Assembly: GCA_958437935.1 (NCBI GenBank)
Contig: CAUBPS010000006.1
Location: forward strand, 51,200-115,199
Direction: 5' to 3'
From: an uncultured Collinsella sp.
Lineage (GTDB): Bacteria > Actinomycetota > Coriobacteriia > Coriobacteriales > Coriobacteriaceae
DNA: 64,000 nucleotides
In this document: positions 7,939 to 16,381 of the stretch, in pieces
Position numbering within the stretch: the first letter of the stretch is position 1
Layout of the letters: each line of letters opens with the position of its first letter
Program-made: the position numbers and the translations under genes
The notes under the pieces: model-generated
Databases searched by the model: none
What the model saw: only the letters and a program-made list of their open reading frames with translations
What the model was told of the DNA's origin: nothing

Positions 7939-9760
7939 GGCGCTCACCCCCTTCCAAGGGCAATCCGCTGGGGACGGAGGAAAACGGATCATTCGCGCAG
8001 CCATCGTCGCTGCCGTCGCCGGTGTCCGCGTTCCCCGCGAACTCCATCTGCGAGGCGTAAATCTCCTGGTAGATGTTGTCGTCCGCTAGCAGTTCCTCGT
8101 GCGTGCCCACGCCGTGGACACGACCGTCGTCCAACACCACAATGCGATCGGCATCCATGACGCTCGCGATGCGCTGGGCGATGATGAGCACGGTCGTATC
8201 GGGAATCCGAGCGATGTGCTCGCGAATCTTAGCGTCGGTCGCCATATCGACCGCGCTGGTGGAGTCATCAAAAATGAGCACGCGCGGATGCTTGAGTAGC
8301 GTGCGCGCGATGCACAGGCGTTGCTTCTGGCCACCCGAAACACCGGCGCCGCCTTGGCCCAACTCTCCGTCCAGCCCGCCGATGCGATCAAGGAACTCGT
8401 CCACGCACGCCGCGCGGCAAGCCGCGAGGAGCTCATCGTCCGACGCCTGCGGATTGCCCCACTGCAGGTTCTCACGCACGGTGCCCGTGAACAGCACATT
8501 CTTCTGCAGCACAATGCCCACCGCGTCGCGCAAGGTAGCCAGGTCGTAGTCGCGCACGTCGTGTCCGCCCACAAGCACGGCGCCTTCGGTGGCGTCGTAC
8601 AGGCGCGCAATCAGCTGCACAAGCGAGCTCTTGCCCGAGCCCGTGCCGCCGAGGATGCCCACCGTCGAGCCGCTCTCGATGCGAAGGTCGATATGCTCGA
8701 GCACATCCTCGGCTGCATCCGCGCGGTATTTAAACGACACGTCGCGAAACTCGATACTGCCGTCCGCTGGTGCCGCAATCGCGAGATCTCCCGCAGGGTT
8801 GGCGATAAAGGGCTCCTCATCGAGCACCTCTGCGATACGGCCCACACTCGTGAGAGCGCGCGTGAGCAGCAAAAACACGTTGGAAATCATCATGAGCGAG
8901 TTCATGATCAGCAGCACGTAGCTCATAAAGCCCGTGAGCGAGCCCACGCCCAAGCGACCTTCGATGATCATGCGACCGCCAATCCACAGAATCGAGAGCG
9001 CGGCAACATACATCGAGAGTTGGAACACCGGCAGATTGAGCACGGCGGTGCCGAAGGTCTTGGTCGCCGTACCGGCGAGCTCGGTATTGACGGTGTCGAA
9101 CTTGTCGCATTCGTGCTCGGCGCGCACGTAAGCCTTCACGGCGCGCACGGCGGTAAGGTCCTCTTGCACCACGCCGTTGAGGTGGTCCATCGAGGTCTGG
9201 AGCTGGCAGTAGAGCGGGCTCACACGCACGGTAATGATACCGAGCACGATGGCGAGCATCGGCAGAATGACGGCAAAGACCGCCGCGAGCTCGCGCGAGA
9301 GCGCAAAGGCGTAGACGAGGCCCATGACCAGATTTACCGGCCCGCGCACCATGGGGCGGAAGCCGTTGCCTACGGCGTTTTGAATCACGGTGATGTCGGT
9401 GGTCATGCGAGTGACAAGCGAGCTCGTCTCGTATTCATCGAGATTGCCAAAAGCGAGCGTCTGGATCTTGCGATACTCGGCCTCGCGCAAGTTAGCGCCC
9501 AGCCCCGAGGCGACGCGAGCAGACGTGCGTGCATAGCCCAAGCCAAGTACCAGCGAACATGCGGCGCATACCAACATATACGTGCCCTGCAACAGCATGT
9601 AGTTGATATCGCCCGCGGGCACGCCCACATCGATGATATTTGCCATGATGACCGGGATAAACAGCTCGAGCGCCGTCTCGGCCGTCACAAAGAGCACGCC
9701 GAGCATGGCATCGCGGCGGTATGCCCCCAGATAGGAAAACAGAATCTTGAGATTGCGCAC
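7931..9760 (-). CDS. ABC exporter half-transporter, subunit with degenerate Walker B
   Basis: 609 residues with six membrane helices (about 15-300) and an ATPase domain with Walker A GGTGSGKSS, signature VSGGQ and Walker B LIFDDSTSA. The residue after the Walker B Asp is Asp, not the catalytic Glu, which is the known mark of the degenerate site in heterodimeric exporters. The start is GTG at 9760 with GGGGG upstream. The last ~20 residues (NDPFSSVPSG...) are encoded by a GGGGACGGAGG-family repeat at 7963-7991, so a REP-like element has become the C-terminal tail and runs up to the start of the partner gene. Confidence 0.92.
   Translation of the reverse strand: MRNLKILFSYLGAYRRDAMLGVLFVTAETALELFIPVIMANIIDVGVPAGDINYMLLQGTYMLVCAACSLVLGLGYARTSARVASGLGANLREAEYRKIQTLAFGNLDEYETSSLVTRMTTDITVIQNAVGNGFRPMVRGPVNLVMGLVYAFALSRELAAVFAVILPMLAIVLGIITVRVSPLYCQLQTSMDHLNGVVQEDLTAVRAVKAYVRAEHECDKFDTVNTELAGTATKTFGTAVLNLPVFQLSMYVAALSILWIGGRMIIEGRLGVGSLTGFMSYVLLIMNSLMMISNVFLLLTRALTSVGRIAEVLDEEPFIANPAGDLAIAAPADGSIEFRDVSFKYRADAAEDVLEHIDLRIESGSTVGILGGTGSGKSSLVQLIARLYDATEGAVLVGGHDVRDYDLATLRDAVGIVLQKNVLFTGTVRENLQWGNPQASDDELLAACRAACVDEFLDRIGGLDGELGQGGAGVSGGQKQRLCIARTLLKHPRVLIFDDSTSAVDMATDAKIREHIARIPDTTVLIIAQRIASVMDADRIVVLDDGRVHGVGTHEELLADDNIYQEIYASQMEFAGNADTGDGSDDGCANDPFSSVPSGLPLEGGERHA
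7963..7991. repeat. GGGGACGGAGG-family palindrome inside a coding region
   Basis: ATCCG / CGGAT arms around CTGGGGACGGAGGAAAA. Related copies are at 13898-13929 (inverted relative to this one) and as an inverted pair at 40360-40431. This copy lies within the last codons of the ABC subunit gene. Confidence 0.75.
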
Positions 9761-9948
9761 GCAGGTTCATCCCCCATCAAACGTTGTTCGCAAACCCACG
9801 TATTATGGCGCGCCGTGCGACGGTGTCAAGTGATGCGAAATCGATTTCTGCAAGGCTAGTGCAGACGCCATGCTCACAGGGCGCACGTCCGTATTCAATT
9901 GGAAATGAACGCGTGCGTGACTTTTTCGCCCCGCTGCCGACATAAACC

Positions 9949-9979
9949 TTGACTCTACAATCGTTGTAGGGTTTTCACT
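9949..9979 (+). promoter_or_regulatory. MerR-type promoter with internal dyad, upstream of the MATE gene
   Basis: TTGACT (9949-9954) is followed after 19 bases by TTCACT (9974-9979). The overlong spacer contains the dyad CTACAA-TCG-TTGTAG (9955-9969). A 19-base spacer with a centred dyad is the hallmark of promoters twisted open by MerR-family activators such as BmrR and SoxR. No experimental support; the -10 match is weak. Confidence 0.5.
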
Positions 9980-10020
9980 ACACTGGTAGCAAAACGAACC
10001 AAGCCAGAAAGCCCCGCCCC

Positions 10021-11367
10021 ATGGAACACGACCTCACACGCGGCAATGTCCTCAAGACCATCGCGGTCTTTGCCCTGCCTTATATGCTCTCGTACTTTTT
10101 GCAGATGCTCTACGGCATGGCCGACCTGTACATGATGGGGCAGTTTAGCGGCGCCGCCGGCATCACCGCCGTGGGCAATGGCGCGCAGACGCTCTATATC
10201 ATTACCGTGACGCTCGTGGGCCTGGCCATGGGAACGACGGTCATCGTCGGCCACGCCGTGGGCTCGCGCCGGTTTGACCGCGCCGAGACCGCCATCGGCA
10301 ATACCATCACGCTGTTTATGGGTGTCTCGGTGGTGCTGGCTGCTGTCCTGCTCGCACTGTGCCCGCAGATCGTGGCGCTCATTGGCACGCCGCCCGAGGC
10401 GGTCGAAGGCACTGCCGCCTACCTGCGCATTTGCTTTGTAGGCATTCCCTTTATCGCCGCGTACAACATCCTCTCGGCCATCTTTCGCGGGCTGGGCGAT
10501 TCGCGCTCGCCTATGTACGTGATTGGCGTGGCGTGCATCATTAATATCGCGCTCGACTTTCTGTTTATCGGCCACATGGGGCTCGGCCCCGTGGGTGCAG
10601 CGCTCGGCACGGTGACCGCGCAGACGGCCAGCGTTGCCCTCGCGCTCGTGTGGCTCAAGAGCCGTCGCACAAACATCCACGTAAAGCGCAGCGACCTGCG
10701 CCCCCAGCCCGAGGTGCTCGGCAGCATCCTTAAAATCGGCGTGCCCGTGGCCGTGCAGGACGGCTGCATCCAGGTGGCGTTTATGTTTATCACCGTCATC
10801 GCCAACCACCGCGGCCTGGTCGACGCCGCCGCCGTGGGCCTGGTCGAAAAGATGATCAGCTTTTTATTCATTGTCCCGAGCTCCATGGGCGCCACCGTCA
10901 GCGCGCTCACGGCGCAAAATGCCGGCGCAGGCAAGGGCGATCGTGCACGTCAGGTACTCAAGGATGCCATGACCATCTCGGTGGTGTACGGCTGCCTGAT
11001 CACGGTGCTGATGTGGCTGGTGGCGCCGGCGTTTATCGGCTTTTTTGCCAAGGACGTCGCGGTGGTCGCGGCCGGCGCCGGCTATATGCGCAGCTATATT
11101 TTCGATGCGATCTTTGCCGGCATCCACATTTGCTTTAGCGGCTTTTTCGCTGCGTATGGCAAGAGTTACATCGGCTTTGCGCACAACGTACTGGCCGTGG
11201 TGCTCATTCGCGTACCCGGCGCATGGCTGCTGTCGAACGCCTATTCCGACACGCTGTTCCCCATGGGTATCGCCTCGCCGTGCGGGTCGATTCTGTCGGC
11301 GGTCATTTGCGTTGTCGCGTTTACCGTACTCAACCGACGCGGGGCTTTTGACAAGTTGGCAGCGTAG
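10021..11367 (+). CDS. MATE family multidrug/Na+ antiporter
   Basis: 448 residues, about 12 membrane helices in two repeats, opening with MEHDLTRGNVLKT and the MATE signature around residues 20-50 (PYMLSYFLQMLYGMADLYMMG). Families of this type expel drugs or dyes using Na+ or H+. The ATG follows a weak AAAGCCCC leader; the only reasonable start. The gene is divergent from the ABC exporter, and the promoter ahead of it looks MerR-controlled. A terminator follows at 11467-11502, and between them lies a short remnant resembling the C-terminus of a MerR regulator. Confidence 0.92.
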   Translation: MEHDLTRGNVLKTIAVFALPYMLSYFLQMLYGMADLYMMGQFSGAAGITAVGNGAQTLYIITVTLVGLAMGTTVIVGHAVGSRRFDRAETAIGNTITLFMGVSVVLAAVLLALCPQIVALIGTPPEAVEGTAAYLRICFVGIPFIAAYNILSAIFRGLGDSRSPMYVIGVACIINIALDFLFIGHMGLGPVGAALGTVTAQTASVALALVWLKSRRTNIHVKRSDLRPQPEVLGSILKIGVPVAVQDGCIQVAFMFITVIANHRGLVDAAAVGLVEKMISFLFIVPSSMGATVSALTAQNAGAGKGDRARQVLKDAMTISVVYGCLITVLMWLVAPAFIGFFAKDVAVVAAGAGYMRSYIFDAIFAGIHICFSGFFAAYGKSYIGFAHNVLAVVLIRVPGAWLLSNAYSDTLFPMGIASPCGSILSAVICVVAFTVLNRRGAFDKLAA

Positions 11368-11380
11368 CGGGGCGACGCGA

Positions 11381-11465
11381 AATCGCCCTCGTCGACGACA
11401 TCATCAGCGACGACCCGGCGACCTATGTGACGCAGATCACGGTGCCGGTTTCCCCAGCAAAGTAA
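11381..11465 (+). pseudogene. Remnant of a regulator, resembles the end of a GyrI-like effector domain
   Basis: Directly after the MATE stop, a 24-codon frame (about EIALVDDIISDDPATY then VTQITVPV, ending in TAA) has no start or N-terminus. Its end, Thr-Tyr-x-Thr-Gln-Ile-x-Val-Pro-Val, looks like the closing strand of the GyrI-like ligand-binding domain in MerR and AraC regulators. Together with the MerR-type promoter this suggests the local regulator gene decayed. Short, so identification is tentative. Confidence 0.3.
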
Positions 11466-11466
11466 G

Positions 11467-11502
11467 AACCGCCCGGAAGGCATCGTGCTTCCGGGCGGTT
11501 CT
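11467..11502. terminator. Bidirectional terminator between MATE gene and ligA
   Basis: Stem GAACCGCCCGGAAG / CTTCCGGGCGGTTC with an 8-base loop, followed by TTCAATTT on the plus strand. It lies between convergent genes and can serve both. Confidence 0.8.
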
Positions 11503-11522
11503 TCAATTTGGCTATCGATGCC

Positions 11523-13751
11523 TTACGCCTCCGGCACCTGACCAGTAGCCAAGATCTGTTCGAGTGCATCCTCATCCAGCACGGGTACGCCCAGCTGCTC
11601 GGCCTTGGTGAGCTTGGAGCCCGCTTTGGGACCGGCGACCAGATAGCTCGTCTTCTTCGACACGCTACCCGAAACCTTGGCGCCGAGCACCTTGAGTGCC
11701 ACGCCCGCCTCGTCGCGCGTGCGGTTGACGAGCGTGCCGGTGAGCACGAAGGTCAGACCCGTAAGCGGCTGTGCGTCGGCGAGCTCGCCCGCCACGCCAG
11801 CGTCGGCCGCGGCTTGCGCATGGGCAGCTCCCAAGTCGACCTCGAGCGACAGACCCGCCTGGCGCAGACGCTCCAGCACGGCGAGGTTCTCGGGCACGGC
11901 CAGGAACTGCTTGACGCTCGCCGCAATCTTGGGACCGATGCCCTCGCACTCGGCGATGTCCTCCTCGCTCGCCAAGATGAGCTTGTCGATCGACAGGAAT
12001 CGCTCGGCGATGACCTCGCCCACACTCTTGCCCACATGGCGGATACCCAGGGCAAACAGCACGCGACCGAGCGGCTGGCTCTTGGACTTGTTGAGCTCGG
12101 CGATGATTTTCTCGGCCGTCTTGAGGCCTACCGGAATGGGGTCGCCCTTCTTGACGCCCTTTTTGCTGTTGGAGCTGGCATAAGTGCGCCCCGTGTCCAG
12201 GCCGGCGATGTCGTCGACCGTGAGCTGGTAGAAGTCCGCGACGTCGTGAATCAGCCCGGCGGCGATCATCTTGTCGACGATCTCATCGCCCAGACCATCG
12301 GCGTCCATGCAGCCACGGCTCACCCAGTGGAGCAGGCGCTCCTTGAGCTGCGCGGGGCAGTCGATGGAGACGCAACGGTAAGCCACCTCGCCGTCCTCGT
12401 GGACCACAGGGCTACCGCACACGGGGCAGACCTCGGGCATGTGCCAGTCGACCGAATCGGCCGGGCGCTTGTCGAGCACCGGCCCCACGACCTCGGGGAT
12501 TACGTCGCCTGCCTTGTGCACGATGATGGTGTCGCCCTCGCGCACGTTTTTGCGACGGATCTCGTCGATGTTGTGCAGCGTGGCGCGCGCGATGGTGGAG
12601 CCGGCGACCGTCACCGGGTCGAACTCGGCGACCGGCGTGAGCACACCGGTGCGGCCCACCTGGATGCGAATCTCGCGCAGGATGGTCTGCTTTTCCTCGG
12701 GCGGGAACTTAAAGGCAATGGCCCAGCGCGGCGCGCGGGCGGTAAAGCCCAGGTCGAGCTGCTGTTGGAAGCTGTCGACCTTTACGACCACGCCGTCGAT
12801 GTCGTAATCCAAGTCACCGCGGTGCTCGAGCGCCTGGGCGCAGAACTCGTGGACCTCAGCCGGCGTGGCGCAGCGTGCCACGTTGGGGTTGACACTAAAG
12901 CCGGCACTGCGCAGCCAGTCCAGAAACTCACGCTGGCTGTGGACGTGCAGCGGATCGGTATCGGCGATGGCATAGATAAAGGTGGCCAGGTCGCGGCGCG
13001 CCGTGACCTTGGGGTCCTTTTGGCGCAGGCTGCCGGCGGCGGCGTTGCGCGGGTTGGCGAAGGGGTCGCGGCCCTCGGCATCGGCCTCGTCGTTCAGGCG
13101 CACAAAGCTGCCCTTGGGCATATAGACCTCGCCGCGCACCTCGATGGTGCGCTCGCGGTCGGCACCCATGTGGGCGAGCGCCGGCTCGGACAGGTGCATG
13201 GGCACATCTTTGATAGTGCGCACGTTGAGCGATACGTCCTCGCCCGTTGTGCCGTCGCCGCGCGTGGCGGCGCGTACGAAGGTGCCGTTTTGATAGGTAA
13301 GCGCCACGCCCAGACCGTCGATCTTAAGCTCGCAGGTATAGGTGACGCTACCGGCACCGAGCGCATCCTCGGTGCGCTGGAGCCACGCGTCGAGTTCGTC
13401 CAGATCCATGGCATCGTCCATGGAATACATGCGTGCCATGTGCGTGACCGGCGTAAACTGCTCGCTCACGTAGCCGCCCACGCGCTGGGTATAGCTGTCG
13501 GGCGTCACCAGATCGGGGTAGGTCGCCTCGATTTCCTGCAGTTCAACGAGCATTTTGTCGAATGCGGCATCCGTGATCTCGGGCGCATCGAGCATGTAGT
13601 AGCGATAGGCGTGGTAATCGAGCTCGTGGCGCAACTCGGCCGCACGCGCTGCCGCCTGGGCACGGGCATCGGCCGGTGCAGCGGTATCCGTGCTCGCTAG
13701 CGTTTCGGTATCGATGTCCACGCCGTCACCAAACAGGCTCGATTGCTCCAT
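11523..13751 (-). CDS. ligA: NAD-dependent DNA ligase LigA
   Basis: 742 residues. Contains the adenylation motif CELKIDGLG with the lysine that carries AMP, an OB fold, a four-Cys zinc finger (CPVC...C....C), helix-hairpin-helix repeats and a C-terminal BRCT domain (TGLTFVLTGTLVNRTRDEA...). Seals nicks during replication and repair. The ATG at 13751 has AAGGAG 8 bases upstream; it trims 15 residues from the longest frame. The first ~45 residues (SLFGDGVDIDTETLAST...) are an acidic extension not usual in the family. Confidence 0.97.
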   Translation of the reverse strand: MEQSSLFGDGVDIDTETLASTDTAAPADARAQAAARAAELRHELDYHAYRYYMLDAPEITDAAFDKMLVELQEIEATYPDLVTPDSYTQRVGGYVSEQFTPVTHMARMYSMDDAMDLDELDAWLQRTEDALGAGSVTYTCELKIDGLGVALTYQNGTFVRAATRGDGTTGEDVSLNVRTIKDVPMHLSEPALAHMGADRERTIEVRGEVYMPKGSFVRLNDEADAEGRDPFANPRNAAAGSLRQKDPKVTARRDLATFIYAIADTDPLHVHSQREFLDWLRSAGFSVNPNVARCATPAEVHEFCAQALEHRGDLDYDIDGVVVKVDSFQQQLDLGFTARAPRWAIAFKFPPEEKQTILREIRIQVGRTGVLTPVAEFDPVTVAGSTIARATLHNIDEIRRKNVREGDTIIVHKAGDVIPEVVGPVLDKRPADSVDWHMPEVCPVCGSPVVHEDGEVAYRCVSIDCPAQLKERLLHWVSRGCMDADGLGDEIVDKMIAAGLIHDVADFYQLTVDDIAGLDTGRTYASSNSKKGVKKGDPIPVGLKTAEKIIAELNKSKSQPLGRVLFALGIRHVGKSVGEVIAERFLSIDKLILASEEDIAECEGIGPKIAASVKQFLAVPENLAVLERLRQAGLSLEVDLGAAHAQAAADAGVAGELADAQPLTGLTFVLTGTLVNRTRDEAGVALKVLGAKVSGSVSKKTSYLVAGPKAGSKLTKAEQLGVPVLDEDALEQILATGQVPEA

Positions 13752-13897
13752 AGCGGCACTCCTTCGCTCGATTTCAAACGGATACAAGAGTACCACCGGT
13801 CACGATGGGGCCGAATAACCCTTTCGAACCGCACCGAATCGGCAGCGCCCGGACCGGGGTGGATCGCGCGATCAAACCATGCCCTTGTCAGCCCCAA

Positions 13898-13929
13898 GTG
13901 ATCCGTTTTCCTCCGTCCCCAACGGATCA
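13898..13929. repeat. GGGGACGGAGG-family palindrome
   Basis: TGATCCG / CGGATCA arms, with the minus strand reading GTTGGGGACGGAGGAAAA between them. It is the inverted counterpart of 7963-7991 and lies between ligA and the htrA terminator. Confidence 0.8.
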
Positions 13930-13937
13930 ATAAGAAA

Positions 13938-13973
13938 AGAGGGGCTGTCCCGCGTTGGTGGGACAGCCCCTCT
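13938..13973. terminator. Terminator downstream of the HtrA-like protease
   Basis: Stem AGAGGGGCTGTCCC / GGGACAGCCCCTCT with an 8-base loop, located 26 bases beyond the protease stop codon. Confidence 0.7.
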
Positions 13974-13999
13974 GGCATTGGTATGTGCGAAACGGCTCG

Positions 14000-15460
14000 C
14001 TAGAACCCCTGGCCGTAACCTTGACCCTGGCCCTGCTGGCCCAGCAGCTCCTCCAGGTACTGGCGCAGCTGCTCGTCGGTAATACCGCCGTTGCCGGTGT
14101 CGGTCGAACTGTCGTCCTGCTGCTGGTTCTGCAGCTCCTCATCGGAGCCCAGCTCGACGGTGACCTTCTTCTCTTCCTTGCCGCGCATGAGCGTGATCTC
14201 GACCTTCTCGCCCACCTCGTGGCTGCGCAGCGCGATAATCAGGCCATCGGCGCTCGTAATCTCGTCGTCGCCCAACTTGGTGATGACGTCGCCCTCCTGA
14301 ATGCCGGCCTTGGCGGCAGGACCGTCCTCAACGACGCTCGCCACATACGCGCCGCTATCGGTGCTCAGCTTGTTGGTGCGGGCGTTGAGCGCGTTGACGC
14401 TCGAAAGCGTAGCGCCCATGTACGGATGCACCGGCGTCTTGCCGCCGATGATCTGGTCGGCAATGTTCTTGGCGTAGTTAACGGGAATAGCAAAGCCCAC
14501 GCCCGAGCTGGAGCCCGAGTAGCTCTCGATGAGCGAGTTGATGCCCACCAGCTCACCGTTGTCGTTGACGAGCGCGCCGCCGGAGTTGCCCGGGTTGATG
14601 GCGGCATCGGTCTGAATCATGTTGGCATAGATGGTGTTACCGCTGGTAGAGCTCATGGCCGTGGAGCGGTAGAGCGCCGAGACGATACCGGTGGAGACAG
14701 ACTGCTCGTTGCCGAACGGCGACCCGATCGCCATGACCCACTCGCCCACGTTGAGCTTGGAGGAATCACCGATCTCGATCGGCGTGAGCTTGGAGGCGTC
14801 GGCGTCCTTGAGCTTGATGACGGCCAGGTCGCTCGAGGCGTCGTTGCCCACGAACTCGGCCTCGTAGGTGGTGCCGTCGTCCATGGTAACCACGTACTGG
14901 TCATAGCCATCGACCACGTGGTTGTTGGTGAGGATGTGGCCCTCGGTATCGAGCACCACGCCCGAACCGACGCTGCCCGAGCTGTCCGACTCGTCGGCAG
15001 ACTGCGAAAGCGAGCCATTCTGGCTACCGCTCGAAGTGGCGGTAATGGAAACGACGGAGGGCAGGGCCTTGGCAGAAACGGCCTCGGCCAACGTGGTGTC
15101 CTCGGAATCAATCGTAATCTTTTGCGTCGATGAGCCCGAAGCGCCCGCCGTCACGGCGTTCTTGCCGCCGCCAATGTTGAGCGTGCCGCTCATGATAAGC
15201 GCGATGACCAGCAGGGCACCGCAGGCGCAGCCGGCGAGCGCCGTAATAAAGATCGGCAGCTTTTTGGTCTTGGTCTTGACCACCGTGTGCTTGTTCACGA
15301 CCTGTTGGCCGCCCAGCGGCTTGCCGGTCTGCGTGTCGAAGGCCTGCACGTAGGGAATGTTGCCATCGGCAGGCGTCGACTCCACCTGCACGCGCGGCTG
15401 CTGCTGAGTCTCGCCGGCGTGGTCCGCATCCTGGGGGCGCTGGGAATCGTTCTCGCTCAT
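14000..15460 (-). CDS. HtrA/DegP-type membrane-anchored serine protease
   Basis: 486 residues: a polar N-terminus of ~75 residues, one membrane helix (IFITALAGCACGALLVIAL), a trypsin-like domain with His in LTNNHVVDG, Asp in SSDLAVIKL and Ser in NPGNSGGALV, then one PDZ domain and a Gln/Gly-rich tail. This is the actinobacterial HtrA layout, acting outside the membrane on misfolded proteins. Start at the ATG at 15460 (AAAGGA upstream). Stands as its own transcription unit between hairpins at 13938 and 15490. The tail, low in complexity, differs from most family members. Confidence 0.93.
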   Translation of the reverse strand: MSENDSQRPQDADHAGETQQQPRVQVESTPADGNIPYVQAFDTQTGKPLGGQQVVNKHTVVKTKTKKLPIFITALAGCACGALLVIALIMSGTLNIGGGKNAVTAGASGSSTQKITIDSEDTTLAEAVSAKALPSVVSITATSSGSQNGSLSQSADESDSSGSVGSGVVLDTEGHILTNNHVVDGYDQYVVTMDDGTTYEAEFVGNDASSDLAVIKLKDADASKLTPIEIGDSSKLNVGEWVMAIGSPFGNEQSVSTGIVSALYRSTAMSSTSGNTIYANMIQTDAAINPGNSGGALVNDNGELVGINSLIESYSGSSSGVGFAIPVNYAKNIADQIIGGKTPVHPYMGATLSSVNALNARTNKLSTDSGAYVASVVEDGPAAKAGIQEGDVITKLGDDEITSADGLIIALRSHEVGEKVEITLMRGKEEKKVTVELGSDEELQNQQQDDSSTDTGNGGITDEQLRQYLEELLGQQGQGQGYGQGF

Positions 15461-15489
15461 AGCTGCGATCCTTTCGTCAAATAACCAAA

Positions 15490-15513
15490 GGCCCGCCAAA
15501 CATGTGGCGGGCC
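15490..15513. terminator. Hairpin between the glnA-glnR unit and htrA
   Basis: Stem GGCCCGCCA / TGGCGGGCC. On the minus strand it is followed by TTTGGTTATTTG and would end transcripts coming from glnR. Confidence 0.65.
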
Positions 15514-15631
15514 ATCATTGTTCACGTTGAGTTGTACCCCAATATGCGGGCACAAGTGTATGAGAACGCAATCTTTTAGGAAGGCTTAAGTTCTGCTGCA
15601 GATTCGAGAGGAACCCGCACCCGCGTCAAAA

Positions 15632-15664
15632 CCACCACAAAGGTGCCTGTCCCCTTTGTGGTGG
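15632..15664. repeat. REP-like palindrome, CCACCACAAAGG family, copy 3
   Basis: Same 33-bp palindrome as 530-562 and 2096-2128, differing in one centre base (TGCCTGTCC). It abuts the stop codon of the glnR-like gene. Confidence 0.85.
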
Positions 15665-15668
15665 AAAG

Positions 15669-16331
15669 CTAGTCCTTAAACAGATAGCCCACGCCGCGGA
15701 CGGTGGTGATATGTGCCGCAATCTGCGGGCCCACCTTGGAGCGGATGCGTCGGATGTGCACGTCGACGGTGCGCGTGCCGCCGCAGTACTCAAAGCCCCA
15801 CACGCGGTGCAGCAGCACTTCGCGGCTGTAGGCGCGGTTGGGATGCGTCGCCAAAAAGCTCAGCAGCGAGTACTCCATCAGCGTCAGGTCGATGGGCTCG
15901 CCATCGAGCGTTACCTGGTAGGTAGCCAGGTTAATCTCGAGGTTATCGATGTTGAGTACATCGTCGGCGGTGACGGTCTCCTCCTCGCCCATCAGGCGCT
16001 GCGCGCGAGCCTTGAGCTCGTTGGGTGTCGCCGTGGGGCATACAAAGTCGGCATGCGCGTGATTGGGCAGGCGCAAGGTACCGAGCGCCTCGTCGTCGAC
16101 GATCACCAGCATGGGGACGCCGCCGCGGTCGTCAAGCCACTTGGCAATCTGATCGATGCGGTCGCTGCGGATTCCATCGGAATCGAGGATCAGCAGGTCA
16201 AAGTCGTGCGCCGCAGTCGGCGAATCGGGGGTGGCCAGGCTCACCTCGACACCCAGGGTGGTCGTCAAGCTGCGGGCAAACTCGTGGAAGCGCGTCGTGC
16301 GCGCCATGAACAGGGCACTCTTTTCGGACAT
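15669..16331 (-). CDS. glnR: GlnR-like orphan response regulator (nitrogen control)
   Basis: 220 residues: an N-terminal receiver-like domain and a C-terminal OmpR-type winged helix (TRTVDVHIRRIRSK...TTVRGVGYLF). The receiver lacks the usual acidic pair near its N-terminus and the Lys of the last strand; the Asp in LILDSDG occupies the phosphoacceptor place. No histidine kinase is adjacent. These traits and the position 50 bases downstream of glnA match GlnR, the actinobacterial nitrogen regulator, which senses without classic phosphorylation. Start chosen at 16331 (GGAGG 5 bases before the ATG) rather than 16343. Could instead be another atypical OmpR regulator. Confidence 0.75.
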   Translation of the reverse strand: MSEKSALFMARTTRFHEFARSLTTTLGVEVSLATPDSPTAAHDFDLLILDSDGIRSDRIDQIAKWLDDRGGVPMLVIVDDEALGTLRLPNHAHADFVCPTATPNELKARAQRLMGEEETVTADDVLNIDNLEINLATYQVTLDGEPIDLTLMEYSLLSFLATHPNRAYSREVLLHRVWGFEYCGGTRTVDVHIRRIRSKVGPQIAAHITTVRGVGYLFKD

Positions 16332-16381
16332 ATCGGCCTCCAAAAAAATGAGCTCAATCGTACTGAAACAAGCCAGCGCGA

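Noticed and set aside
6508..8160. 550-codon plus-strand open frame
   Set aside because: Antisense to the coupled ABC exporter genes; no recognisable protein.
11508..13700. 730-codon plus-strand open frame
   Set aside because: It is antisense to ligA; composition (many Val, Gly, His, Arg) is that of a GC-rich shadow frame and it has no known domain.
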